Below, in pieces: positions 46,601 to 61,600 of a stretch of 64,000 nucleotides of DNA. The notes beneath the pieces were generated by a model. The model made no database searches, was not told the origin of the DNA, and worked only from the letters and a program-made list of their open reading frames with translations. The stretch is from the NCBI RefSeq assembly GCF_029227915.1, contig NC_079878.1:8434001-8498000 (forward strand), in the 5' to 3' direction. Positions within the stretch are counted from its first letter, which is position 1. Each line of letters begins with the position of its first letter. The DNA is from Hydractinia symbiolongicarpus (Eukaryota > Cnidaria > Hydrozoa > Anthoathecata > Hydractiniidae). The position numbers and the translations under genes were made by a program.

Positions 46601-49600
46601 AGAGGTGTGTGATCGCATGCGCACACCTTGGCACATGCTTAAATCGTTTCAGACATGGGGTTAATCTCACGCCTGAAAAATAAATGTTCAGTTTTTAAAA
46701 TCAACCTATAAAATCCATTTTGTAGGGTGCAATGGTGTGTCCATGCTTTCTTTCATTAAAATAAAGTTTAAAAAATAGGAACCGAAGTATTTCACTGCTA
46801 TTTTCGATCAACAATACACTTCCCTTATCTTGCACACTGTACAAGACTTGACCTATTTAAAGAGGTGGAAGAACTTAAAATGTGGTGAACCTCAAACACC
46901 GACGTCACATAGTAAACACTTGAATGTATATCATCTAGTGATACTAGCATTAAACTTGTTACCTCAGGTAATAGCAACCCAGTTGATGATTAAAGTTGTA
47001 GATACTCTCATTACCTGCACTTTTTATTTGCTTGTGGTTTTAAACATTTTCAAAATTATATTTCAATTTTTTAAATTAATTATTCATAACTTACAGAAAA
47101 ATAAACTATAAATTTATGAAAATGACAGTATAGTCATGTATACTATTATGGACATGTAGAAAAAAAAGTTAAGATTGAGAAAGGCACTATATGTAGACGC
47201 TGTTGAAACTTGGTGGTGAAATGTGTACCTACGACCCTGCTGTGTTTTTTGTCTCAATATTGAGCTTTTCATTCATTTCTTGTAAAACCTCATTCGAAAA
47301 TTCACCACCATTGTCAGTCAAGATTGTACTTGGTGATCCGAAGTATGCAATCCAAAATCTAAACACTCTACTGACAATGACATCTTTATGTCTCGATTTG
47401 ATAAGACATCCAGCAGAGTAACGAGTTACAGCATCAATGATATGTAAGATGTGTTGTTTATAATGTTCATAAACTTTTAAATCCATGCATATTACTTGAT
47501 TAAAAGTGTTTGCCAGAGGTATACCCACAACTGGTCTACTGTATGGCCTTTTATATTTGTGACATATTTCACAATCATTGCAACATTTTTCGTTGCATGA
47601 CAAAAATTCCTTGTCATACAAATTACTATCCTTTACAAGTTTGAGTAGCTTATCTTTGCCAGCATGAGCGAATTGGCGGTGCAGTTTCATAGCTTTCTTC
47701 ATTTTCTCTGTCTTACTAATATTTTTCAAATTTTCTCCATGTAGAATGATTTTGTTCCTTTTTGAGCATCAAGATCACAATGTGTTAGTGGAAGACAATA
47801 GTGTCCTGTTGTGGTACATATTAAGTCAATTCTTTTCTTCCCAATAAGGGCCAAGTCACTGGTAAAATCTAATTTCATACTGAGAGACTTCATGGTATTA
47901 CGACTAATCAGTAGTGGTATTTCAATCTCTACTATGTCAACAGACAATTTATACTTGTTGCCACCTAGAATAACTGGTATTATTAGATTTCTTGTAGCTT
48001 TCACTTCCTTTCCATCACCAAATCTATATATAAAATCAGTACTATTTGAAATTACAGCATTTTTATCTGATTCAGAGAGAGTCGCAAGATATTCATCCAT
48101 CCATTTCTCCCCAGCCACTGTCTTTGTACAGCCAGAATCCAAGACATCTCTACCAAAGGATTCTCCAACAAGACAATATTGCCTTTGGTCTAAGGAGGCT
48201 GCAAAAAGGGTGATATGGATCTCATTTACATCTTGTTTCTTTTCTGTAGGTCTATTGTTCCGTGATCTGAAACCTTTTTGCTCTTGATTTCTATGAGGAC
48301 ATTTGTTAGCAAAATGTCTTGTTGAGTCATATTCATGACACCTCATGAGTTTCCCATCCTTATCAACAGGATTCATTCTTGAACGTGTATTCCTTGACAA
48401 GCTGTCCTTGGTATCAGCATGAATATTTCCATAAAAGCATTCCTGTTTCACAGGAAGAGCTCCCAAATGTGCAGCGTCTTCTGCTGTGTTTAGTTCTCCA
48501 AATATCTTCATGATTGTGTCCTTCATATTCTTATACTTGAGTTCTGCACAAGTTGTACGAGCCAGTTTTTCATTTTCTTCAGACATATTCGCAGCTGTGA
48601 GAAGAAAATATGCCCTGACAGCTTCAGGCAATGCCATATCATATTTGGATATCTTATTGTAGAGTTTCTCAAACTGCACAATAAAATCAGGAAATTTGTC
48701 TCCACTATTCCTCTTATAGTCATAAAACTCTTTAAAAGCAATAAATGCTCATGTGCTTTCATCTTTCAAATATATTGAATCTAGCTTAGATATAATCTTG
48801 CCCAAACCATCATCTGATCCAACTTCTGCAGGTGTCAGGTTGCGTACTGCGTCCTGTGCCTGGCCAGTCAGTGACAGGTATACAGCTGGACCTTGCTTTT
48901 TCTTTGGTAGTTCTGTAAACATCTGCCAGATCTCCAAATCGTTCTTCCAACTGCTATAGTCATCATCCTCTTTAAACACTGGTGGAGCTTTCAATGTTGT
49001 TGTTGCCATTGTTCACAAACCACTTCACCAATTGGTTTGCACACATACGTGTCAACAAATAGCCAACAAAAGGGAAAGTTATCTCTCTTACCTCAAGGAA
49101 CACATCCGGGTGTGTGCCCTCAATTACTTTCTTTCAACTCAAATGTCACTCGCACAATGATCATAAATACCAGGCCAGTTGATCTGTACCTTTTAACTCT
49201 GCTACCATTGTTAATTGATTCTTACCTTGATGAGGTAACTTGAAGGCTTCACCAGTCTCTAATACTATTGTATTGGTTACTGAAAGATAACAACAGAATT
49301 AACACAAATCGCAATATCAACAGACGCTCTGTCATCATGTTTGGGTTTCACGATTTATTATGTCCCCCACTTATCCACCGGAAAATAAATGGGCAACAAA
49401 GATTAACCTTGTAGCCGGTGTTGCACGCTTAACATCCTTTGCACATGTGTTTTACATCGCACATTTTTTCATAAATTCAGGTTAAAGTGTGTAAAAATGT
49501 CCTAAAATTATCATGTAGACAAATGTCTTCCATAATATCTCTGGAATAAAGTTAAGAAAACACCTTTTTATGATTCACAGGTTAGATGAAGTTATTGGGA

Positions 49601-52600
49601 TAAAAATAACTTAACTTTAGTGCTGTCTAAAATTGTCCAAAGGGTTATTTTTTAGCCAACTCAGAGAAATATGTGATAAACAGCATTTTAGGCCATAATG
49701 TCTGCCTAAATTTAATAACTGATTAAAAAACATTAATATAGATCCTGAGACCAGTAAAGATGGTGTAAATACAATATTAATTTGTCCAAAAGTGTCCAAA
49801 TATGTGACATCTATTAAATAAAAGCTGTTTTATTGAGGTTGAAAATGTTTAACACTCTCGTAAAGTTTGTTTAGCCCATGGCAAATCGCTGCATTTGTAT
49901 CATTGGCAAAATATAGGGGCATTTTGATTCATTATTACAAAATAGATAAAAATAATAAAAACAGATAAAGTTTCAGCAGAAAATTATTTGTTACATTGAT
50001 TACAAGCTATTTACTCACGTATATACTCACCAAGAAATCATTTTAACTTCCTTTGTTGTTTTTAGCCTAGCCTTGTTTGTATAGTGTTCAAGCATGCGAT
50101 TTTTAATTCTTCAATTACTGACCCTACAAACAGAGGAGTGTTACGACAAGCATATTTTCTCTTGCATTTTTGCATCCGCAGTTAATATTTTTTTGTTGCA
50201 AAAAAAAATAATAATAATTTGTTGCACTAAAAAAAATCTTTGGGTAAGTTTGTTCTCTTGTTGTCAAGAGAGCAAAGCTGTCAAGGTGATCAGATAAAAA
50301 TAATTTGATGCTTAAAAACACGTCTTTTTCAAAGTCATGCGGCAAAAATAATAAAAAACAGGAAACATATTTTTTTTTCAATGTTTTTTGGACAGTCTTA
50401 TAAGAAAATCCAAATCTAAGTGCAAAATCATTTTACGGACTAAAGTTTAGTTGCAATATTTAAAGTCTCTCATTAAAATTATATATAAAATTGGTAATGG
50501 AGGAGGGCGTTACAACAAGCTTATTCTATTTATTCTATTCTAAATTTACTGATGAAAGAAAATGTCAAAATTTGCTATTACTGAAATATGACCTCATAAT
50601 TCATGCAGCATAATTAAATCTGAAATTCTTTAAATGTGAATATCTTGAGAACGAAAAGAGCTTTTTTAAAAATTTAATAAGACTTGTTAGCTAACTTTTT
50701 AAGCTCTATAATATAAGTCCAACATCATTTCATACCTTGGGTTTCCTTTAAGGCAAGAATTGACTTTTCAAATTCATTCTCGTGTTTTTGAGGAATTTTT
50801 AAGATTTACATACGAGAACCCACCTAAATTTCAATTTCACATATATCAATTCCAACATAAAGTATTTAACCTGAGTAGAGATACATAAAAGAGAGATGGG
50901 CCTGAGCTTTAGAATGCGAGAAAACGATAATCAATGTTTATTAATTAGAAAATAGTTTTATTTCCATGACCACAACGAAGAGGTGCTCTAGTTGGTTCAC
51001 CCTCTGGTGTTAGGCCATGGGTTTTTTTGAAACTCCATATATCTAAGCTACATTTTGGCACTAAAGAATATTTCCCCTGGCCTAGATGGTACTTGACCCC
51101 CTGTGGGTCCTGGGGGCTTGCACACACAAATAACAACTGAAGCTGTCAACTAAAATATAATGGCTGTTTGTAGATATGACATTTACTTATTCTTCAAATT
51201 AGTGGGACTTGCCTATTCAAGGAAAGATCCTCTACTGTTCAGGGTTATAATTAACGGGCTCCTTTACAGTTTTCATTCACCTGCTTTAGTATATACTTCA
51301 AACACAGTATATATAACACAGTATATATACTTCAAACACAATAAAAAACCAAATAATATTCAGCAAAAATATAATGGATTGCGTATATATATATTATCTA
51401 CTTTAAAACAAATAAAATTGAGGTGTCAAACATCATCTTCATTATCATCACTATCATTTTCAACGTCACTTCCGATATCATAACAATCGTAATCTTTTAT
51501 TAACAGATCTATCAGATCATCTGGAAAAGTCTCTTCAAGTATTTTTTTTTTCATCTGTCTTCCATCCATTCTCTTTTGGAAGTAGGGAGTGTACAAATGG
51601 GTCAGCAGTTTTCCTTAATTTGTATGATACTGCATTTTAGCATGCAGGTGCAATACTGTTTCACAAGGTGGCAGATAATTTTATAATTATGCTGCTTAAA
51701 TTATGATGTCATATTTTAGAAATAGCAAATTTTGACATTTTCTGTCATCAGTAGTTTAGACATGTTGAGGGATGTGCATTTAAACTTTATTAATGCATAG
51801 ATAAAATGAATGTGAGTTGATTAACATAAATTTTTTGCCAAAATGACAATCGTTTGCTCATCCCATGCCTTTTTATATTTTGCTAACAACCCTATAACTT
51901 AGGATCTGCATGTCGGTTTTTAACTTTTCTTGACCCTAAAATGAGAATTTATACTAAAAATAGCGGATTAATAAAAAGCAATTAAAAACTTGATTTACTA
52001 AATAATCTTAAAAAACATTCACAAGCTTTCCACCTTCTATTTTGTGTTGACAGCGGTGGTACCTTTTTTATTTTTCTGTTAAAAGCAAACGGGATATAAA
52101 AAGGATCTATTGATTAAGTTTATTTTATATACGCAATCAATAAATAAAAAAAATAAAAAAAGTACAAGTAAAGTGGATGTGTTCATTTTTCTTTGACGTT
52201 GCTGAAAAATAATGCCTTAAATGTAAACCAACAAATTAAACATCACAACGTCAATAACATGAATTTACTATAAATATGTTAATATAAATTAATTAAGCCA
52301 TTGCAATGCAGTTATAATTTTTGAGGCCAAATAACTTGGAAACGGGTGGTGATATCAGTTATTTTTCACCGCATGGTTAACTAAGGACCACCTGGAATTA
52401 AATTGGGTAATTTTTTCAATCCCGAGTACCTGAATCTGTTTGGAATGGATGGATTGATGACACATCAAAAAGCCTCCATAACACTACTATCTCTGTAACT
52501 GTTAATTACACTACATGATCCATGTATTTAACACAAAGTTCAAGCAATCAAATGGTAATGTGGTAAGGTATATTATGAACTTTAATAATTTTATTTCTCG

Positions 52601-55600
52601 TAGAGTATGGTGGTCAAACATGCCCATTGCTATTTCATTCTGGTCATTGGAGTGGTAAGAAATGGCAACCAGATGGATGTATGATACATGAATATACACA
52701 GAGGTTTGTGTATATATAATTTTCATTATTTTTATTGTGAAGTACAATATAATATTTAGTGTCGAAAAAGTAGGTACTACCAATATTTTTTTCTTTATTG
52801 TTGCACACTGCTGTTCTTTAAGTATTTTATTTAAAAACAAGATGGGCAAAAAACATCTGGGTTTTTTTAATATATATATAAATTATATTTTTTAAATCTG
52901 AAGATAAAACAAGTCACTGTAGTTTTAACATCAAAGGGAAAAACAAAAATAAAGATGCCTATGTATAGTGGTCACATTGTGAACCATTATACCTATGTTT
53001 TTACAGACTTTCTTTTAAGAACTAACGTTTTTAACATGTGTATTATTTCTTGCAGTGAAATTACTAAGTGCCTCGAGAATCAAAAGGTGGCCTTGATTGG
53101 AGATTCAAGAATGAGAGGCTTATATTTCCAAATAGCAAATTCAATTAGTAAAGAACCTGTTCCTACAGGATATGTAAGTTTATTGTTAATAAGATGCGAT
53201 CAGCTCTTAAAAAGTTATGAAAATTATGTATTTTTGTTTTGTTTTTTGGTTATTTTTCATATTTAACAACCTTTTAGGCAACTATTTTCTTAGTTTTCAT
53301 TTCTAAAACAGTGAATAAACCTGAACCTTTTACTTAAATAACATACTGCTGTAATGAACATTTTCCCTCATGTCCTGCCTTTCAACCTATTTACGGACTT
53401 CTTCCCATGCTGACATTTTACTTTTTAAATTCGTAGGAATGTTTGTTTTTTTAGCATGAGAATTTGAGATATGAAGACAAGAACAATGCTACTGTTGTAA
53501 GTTACCATGTTCTTATTGCTTGTAGTTTTGGAACATGAGATAGAGATTTAATAAATAATATACTCTTTTCTGTCACGAAAATCAAAATTTTGATCTTTTG
53601 TATATTTTACTCTGTAGGAGTTTTACTGGAATCCTGTATTAGATAAATCAGTTGCTCGTCTACTAAACAAATGGCTTGAGGTGAGTTATTACTGTGGATC
53701 AACTTAAATATACAACAGTTGCTGTGTTTTATTATAATATAGCCTGTCCAACATTTGTGGCTCTTTGCTAACAAAACAAGGAAATGTTGAAAATAGCCTT
53801 GTTAGAACAGTTGCATGTCCTTGAGACAGCTTATTGTGTTAAATGTTTAGCAAAATATAATTTAGTATTATTTTATTACTCCTGTAATGAAAATGTAAGC
53901 AACATATTTTTGCAACAAGACTTATGGCCTATACAAAAAATATACCTAACTGAAACAGCTAAATAATATTTATGACTTGGATTGTATGCAATAAACATGT
54001 GAAAAAATTAGCCCTAATTTTTTCTTTAATTTTCTTTAAAACATAACAAAAATGTCTACATTCTGGCAAGACTTTTGTTGGAAAAAAAAACATGTTTGTA
54101 TTACATTGAAAGAACTAGAAATGACAGTTCGATTTGGTGTGGATGTAAAGTTATTTCAAAGGTTTTCTGCATTTAGAATCGAGATACAATGCCACATCTG
54201 ATTATCATGGGAGTTGCCACAGTATGTAACTATTTTAATTCCAAACTCTATCAGAAAAATGTACTTGTGTTATGCAAATTATCACTATTTTGTTTTGTAA
54301 TATTAACACAATGCAATTTGAATGCAGTTTCGATTTTTGCATAAATTTAAAGTTCAAATTGACGTTCATTATTTATTTAAATTATTCTGTATATATTTGT
54401 AGTGGACCATCAAAAATGGCAAATTGACATCAATAATTGATTACCAAGGTACAGTGGAAAGAATGACAGAAACTGTCTTAAATAACGTTCTTTGTTTTGT
54501 GTTAGTGGATCTCTGTAGTGTATAATCATCAAGGTTGTTTATGTATCCTCTGAAGTGTTACTTTTGACGTAAAATTATATTTCTAGTTGTCTATACATGT
54601 AGAAACTTTTGTTTGATAAGAATACATTGATAAGAAAATCCTAGAATATTAGACAAAGTCAAACCATTTAGTAGCTTGCTTTGTAAAACAATTTAACCTT
54701 TAAAGATTAAAATATAACTTCCAACGACTTTTTTTCAGCTGAACTGAAAAAATTGTCAATACCAATGGCTTTGATAAGTGAGAACCTAACACAACTCAAT
54801 TTGCTTAAACCTATCAAGTCAAAATATCATCATGAGCCACAACTTATTTGGATCATGCAAGGTGGTATATTTATACTTTGATTTTTAATCACGGTGATGT
54901 TATTTTTTTCCATCCCCTCTCTAATGCAACATTTTTTTTTGCAGATCCTGTCGTGGAGGATAAATTAGCGGAGCGTCGAAAGTCAATTAAAAATGACAGA
55001 ATTGAGATGTTTAATTATGCTGCACAGAAGACTTTACAGTATGTATGCTATTTTTGTTGCAAGCTACGTTTATACCTTTTCTGTCTTATAAACTGGACTC
55101 TCACTTAGGGCTGTCTAGATTTTTCTCTGGGGTATCCTTTCCTTTCAGACATGGAATGGAGTTGTGCTTTCTACGTGCTTTTATGTCACACAAGCTGTTG
55201 ATTCGTAGTTAAAATGATTGCGTTTAATACCAGATGATTATGTAAAATCTATGTCCATGGAAGTGCAAGCTTTTAAAAAGAAATTCTCAAAACAAAACTG
55301 ACGCTTAAAGTCTCTTGAGTTTTCATTGTCTCCTATGCTATGATTTTCAAGAAAGTTTTTAACTACATTTAGTGAAGTTTCTGTAATTATCTGAAAAATT
55401 ACTACTGTTGTATCCCTTATATGGCAGGAAAAGTGTCCTGAGAATTTGTGTCCAGATTAGCATATGCTTAATGTAATCATTGTGCCTTACTAATGATCCA
55501 AGTATTTTCTTTTTATTTTGTAGATCTGAGAGTCCTCATGTACGTCTTATGATGGCTACTACATTAATGGCTGCTGGGAAACCAGAAGAAACGCTTGATG

Positions 55601-58600
55601 GAATACACTATACATCATTCATACTAGAGAAAGTAGGTAGCAAATTTCCATAGATTGATGATGCGTATTATTATGTGGTGTAACAATGTATTTTGCTGAA
55701 TACTGGTTTTAACAGCAACTTATATTTTGAATGATTTAGTGACATACATTTTTACTAAAACATATGTCCTGGGTTTAAATTATATACTAGTTCAGCAGGG
55801 TGTAACAGAAATTATCTCGATGCAAATGATTATTGAACGTCCTGTTTAACCATCTATGCAATACTTTTATTAAAAGAAAATAATATTAAAAAAAATTTGG
55901 GATCGATTTTAAATTCACAAGTGTTTATAAATTCTACTGCACCGATCATATTCCAGTAACAGTAGCAATTTGCCAAACAAAAAAAAAAAACCTCAATAAA
56001 GTCCTCACCTTTTACTGTAACATTTTCATGTTTTTATGTTATCAGTAATTGATTGTAAGTGCATTATGATACAAAGTCTGTCATTGACAGTTAAATAACT
56101 TGAATCTTTAAGGGAGATTGGTCATAACGAATTATATCTGCCAACTGTCATAGTGATTAAAATTTGTGATGAAGGCAATATAGACTATTTAAGTAACTGC
56201 GATGGTCTAAGTTATTTCTGAATGATAATAAAAGCAGGCAATATGGGTTTAAGTACAATTTAAACTTTAAGAAATGTGCTCTCTCGGCTTTACCGTTTGT
56301 TTCTACAGACCTCCGTCACATATAAAAGCGTAAATGGCATTTTCCAAAAAAATCAGATGCATTATAAAAAGATGTAAAATTGGAATTTTTCAATTGCACA
56401 GAACATTTGTCCTAAATTTATTTGTGTTTCTACACTTTTTTGTAATTGTGCAACATAATATACCCACTGCTCAGCAAAAAGGTATAGGTTCATTTGCCCA
56501 TAGTTTTTGTTGATGCCATCTTCCTAATAATGTCTTATTTTTTACATTCTCGGTTTTCCCATATTTTTTTTTATTGTTATTATGATGCTGTTAATTTATT
56601 TTGTAGAAAGTGAATGCAATTATTAATTCTTTCTGCAACGATTTTATCTATCCTGATGATGCATCTTGTTGTAAAACATTGGAAAGAATAACACAGCTAC
56701 AGTTTAACGCTTTTGCTGTGCTTGGAACTTGGTATGTTAACTGTCTTAATAAATCACCCTATAAGTTGTTCAGTATTTGTCTGGGCACCTCTAATCAACA
56801 TATCCCTCCTTGTCGTTGATAAACATTCAATTACTGCTTTCAAAGGTGGGACAGCATTTTTTTTTTTCATCTTGAAAAAACATTGAAATATTTTTTTACG
56901 TTGTAAATTTGAAATTGTAAAACACATAAAAAAACATAAAATTTTGGTCTTACTTTGAAACTTTTGGAAAAACATAAAACAAACGTGTTTCCTTTGTGCT
57001 ATTTTTAGTAGTTTTTATTTTCCTGGCTACGTTTACGTTACCAGATACACCTGCATTTAAGTAATGGCAATATATTTCTGTCACATTAGTTATATACAAT
57101 GACACCAACTATTTTAGTTTTGTCCTTCCACTTGTTGCTTACAGTACATAATTATATATGCCACCTCTTTAACATTAGTATAAATCTTTATTGCAAAGAT
57201 TTAGATCTTTTTAGTAATTTGAATAGATATGCTATATATATTTTCAACCAATCAACTAGCCGATGTTTCTCAGTATATTGGCCTTGATCCCTTTTATACC
57301 ATTTGTCACTATCTATAATCCTGTTCATAATGTTCCTGCAAAATGGCAGTTTCTTGGTCATTTTTTGAAATGTTCCGCAACTGTAAAAAGTTCAAAGTGT
57401 GTGGATTTAATATGAACAGGCCGTAAATTGTTGCTTGTGGGTATGACTTGAAATTAAACATTTATTCCTATAATGTTTTGAACAAGATTGTAGCAATATC
57501 AGCGCAAGATCTCAGACAATGACCAATATTTGTGATCAATGATGCGCATGGTCTTTTAAATGTGTGCACCTGTTAGATTTTAATTTCCAATAGAAAACTT
57601 GCATCAGTTCCTTTCCCATAGACCAACGTTCAAAGTAATTTGAACGTTATTTGCTCTTAATTATTTACTCTCACTTTTGATTGTCAAGTGTATGCACCTT
57701 GTGACAAAGCAACTGATAGCTGTACGAGAAACAGGTCAGTTTAGTTAATTAGCATCCTAAGTACTACCAGAAATAAAAAAAAACACCCAAAGCTACAACG
57801 TTTAAAATAATTACTATTATACTTCATTGTTTTTAACAGTGTCATATTATGGATGATGATGTGGATTTGCAAAAAGATGAGAGAGAGAAGCATTAAAGGT
57901 GACCATATTTGCCATCATAAAATGCTGTCTGTATGTCTGTCTGTGTATGTCTACAAAAACAAAATGTAATCATGACAATTACATCATGTGTGACCATATG
58001 CAACTTGTTGGGTCCTTTATTTACTTCGCAAGTTAGTTTTATATTAAAACTAGTCGATAAAGCCCGTGGTGAAATCCACTTAGGCAGAAGGAAAATGGAA
58101 AAATAGGTTGTTTTAAGTTTTTTGCTGACGACAGCAGTGCAGATACAAAAAAATTGGCGAAATTTAGTTTCTTCGTGGCCTATAATATGTAGAGCTTAAA
58201 CTGCTGATCAAGAAAATGTATATGATCATGTGCTTTTGATGAGCGGTTACTGAGATATAAAGAGTATTAAAATTTTGCTGACGTCAGCAAAGACCTGCTA
58301 AAATACTAAAAAAAATTTTCAGAAATTTGTATACCTGTTATCGTATAGATCTTGAAACACTGATCAAGAAAATGTATAGGATTATGTACTTTTTACAAAC
58401 GCTTGCGGAGATATTAAGGTTTGAAGGTTTTTAGATGACGTCATCAACCCGTCCATTCCGAAACGCATTTGGTGACCCAGGTTTAGGAAACTTACCCAAA
58501 TTGGTCCTAGGTGGCCCCTAGTTACCCACGTGGTGAAAAATCATCGACGTCACCACCTCGTTTCAAAGTTATTTAGCCTCAGTTTTAGGTGCACTGTAAT

Positions 58601-61600
58601 GGCTTGATATTGACGTTAATGTAGTGTTATTGACGTCGCCCCGTAACGTCAGAAAACTTAACATATTAGACATTCATTTTTCAGCAACATCAAAGGAAAA
58701 TGAACACATCCACTTTGCCTGTTACGGACAGACACAGTCTCCGTATTATTATAAGAGACTACTCAATAAGGCCCGTGGAAAAATCCACTTAGGCAAAAGG
58801 CCATTAAAAATAAGTTGCTTTAAAAGTTTTGCTGACGTAAGCAACGCATATACAAAAAAAATGTTCTTAAAATCTTACACAAAATGTCAAATGTCAAATC
58901 TTACACAAAAGAACAGCTTGCAAGGTGCAAAATCTAGTTGATAAAAAGTTACAACAACGACACTCACAACATCGACACTCACAACACCAATGCTTACAAA
59001 ACCGACAGTAAGAACACAAACAGTCACAACACGGATAATAACAATGTTAGAAATAACGCATCTCAAATATGTACATCTTATAAGTAATTATGTTAAAAAC
59101 CCTCAGTACTTTTATTCTGAAATGTCAAAAAGTTGGCCTGCAAGAGTTAGCACAAATCAACAAAAATAAGTTCTTTACACATTTTAAATATTGTCTTTCC
59201 CTTAAAAGCTTATACAAAAATATGAAAAAGCCATAGTTAAGAAAACATTAAATGTAAATCTACAAAAATCAGTCATTTCAGTTGCATACCATTCTATCCC
59301 ACAAAAATTTACACAAAATGTAAAATTCAACCAGTTAAAAACACAAATATTTTTCTTTTTTAGTATGATGATCCGTACTGCCCTTTACCAACAATTCTAA
59401 ACCTAAATGTCAAAAAATCAATAAGCAGAGAATAAACTTGAATTAAAAAAGATCATTATTTCATTACATTGTATACGGTTCCTAAACAAAAGTCTCCACA
59501 ATTCTGGTTTTTGAGAAACACATCTAATCAACAAAAATAATTTCATTCAGTATGTCGTATATTACCATTACCCATCAATCTGCCACAAAAAGGTTATGAA
59601 ACACATCAAAATTTAGAAAAATCAGTCATTTCAGTGCATACAGTCATCGACCATTAGATTACTAAATCAGAAACAAAAACAATAATAAATAACTTTACAC
59701 ACACACACATTTAAATTCTATAAAATTCGTTCCACTTGTCATATTGCATGTGGTCCCCCTTGTAGAGTGCACAGGTAATGTGAAAAAAATTATTTGATTT
59801 GTTTGATTAGATTTGTTTACATTTTAGCGGTAAGCTCCTTGTCTCTGGCTTTTGCATGGCACGAAAAAATATGCTATGATTTGGTGAAGAAAGGTCTTTT
59901 ACTGTGGATTTCTTCTAATGGGGACATCGTTTGGGTTATAAACTATTATGGAGTGTAGGTTGATGCCTTCTGATTTATTTGAATTCATTAAAAGTCATAA
60001 GAATGCCTTCGTTTGAAGAAATGATCTGATAATTACTTTGCTTCACCTAGCACCCCAATCTTTTTCCTTGCCACGCAAATGCCAAAGCCGAAATAGCTTA
60101 CCACTGAAAATGTAAACAACAGAATTCATCTATACTCTATGGGCATAAAAATACATCCTACTATCCTGCAAAAGTTCAAGTCTTTGAAAGATTTTGTAGG
60201 TAGGTAGCTAGCTTGTAACATAATTCGTGCTCATAAAAGAAGAGAAATTTGGAAACTATAGTAGTTAGCTATAGATAATTAAAAAAGAGGAATAACAACA
60301 GAAGGTCATAGGTTAGAGCTAGCCATGATGGGATGGGGGAGCTGGACTTGGAGGCTAACATTAGCTAGCTAACAGTAGCTAAGACTCCCAGTTAAGTATA
60401 CTTAAACTGGGAACACTTAACTAAAACTAAAGCTAGCTATTTATGCTTAGTAAAACACATATAAAGAGAGGCAATAGTGATGTAAAATTAATAACATTAC
60501 AGTTCAACAAATCAAAGTTTTCCGTTTTTAGTCAGCCAACAGTTTTATGTAGCATTTTGAATTTTAGGACAATACATTAGTTACGCGCCATGGCAGATGA
60601 ATTATGCAACAAAACGTAAACAAATATGGCTACATACGCGGTAAAATATAAAACTGTGGCTTTTCCTGGGAAATGCAAGTCTGCTTGCCCCACTGTCATA
60701 AAAAAACCAAACGCCTAAAAATATCAAAGTTCTTACTATTTGTGATTTCAAATCCACTTTAAATTCTAGCCTTTGTTTCCTACTTCTAACTTTACTTTAC
60801 ATCTAGCTCCACTTCTCACTTCACTTTTCTACTTCTCCACTTGGTCTCTATTGTTTTTAAATATATAGCTAGGCTTTTTTAAACCACTTTTTTCCTTTTT
60901 TTCAAGGTAAAGGGATCGTTCTTCTGTGATTTTTTTGGTGACCTTTATTTTCCATTTTCTTTTTAAATATGCTTTTTTGAAACACTTATTTTACTTTTTT
61001 TGTGGGTTTTTTTTGGGGCGAGAGGACACCATTTTTCAAAAGTTAGCCGGTAAATTTATTTCAGAAAATCAAATTGAGTCGTTTTTTATCACGTGATGTA
61101 AACAAAGTTAACCCGCTAGCAAATTAGACATTATTTTTTCGGCGACTTCAAAGAAAATTTCGGCGATATCAAAGGAAAATGACAATATCAACTTTGCCTG
61201 TCACAGAGACACGGAACTGGCGTATTATTATATAGATAAATAACTTTTTTAAACCTATACTTATTCTTACTTGGAAGACTCTTGTTTAAAATAATTATAC
61301 TTTGTTACAAAGTTTTTACAACTCCTAAGGCTCCGCAAAAATAAAAGTGAATATTTTGTTATTTTTATTTTTGGAAATCCCTTGCTATTATTTTTGTCAT
61401 GGTGCGTACCCTTGTGGTTACAAAGTGTGCTTTGTAATCACAAGGTTCGTGGTTCAGTTCACAAGTGCCTTTACCACAACTACATGTTAAAGGAAAATTA
61501 GGTAGGCAATGCGGTGTATACCTAATGTATATATTTAAAGCACAGGAACCACATTGATAACAGTGTTTCCAGCACTAAAGTGACTATCCAATATAAATGT

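Noticed and set aside
53784-53966. Extra CASD1 exon from an open frame in intron 4
   Set aside because: Exons 4 and 5 already join in phase with continuous match to vertebrate CASD1; the frame lacks proper splice sites.
61395-61470. Functional tRNA gene
   Set aside because: Stems are mismatched and the B box is degenerate; a SINE-like relic is more likely.
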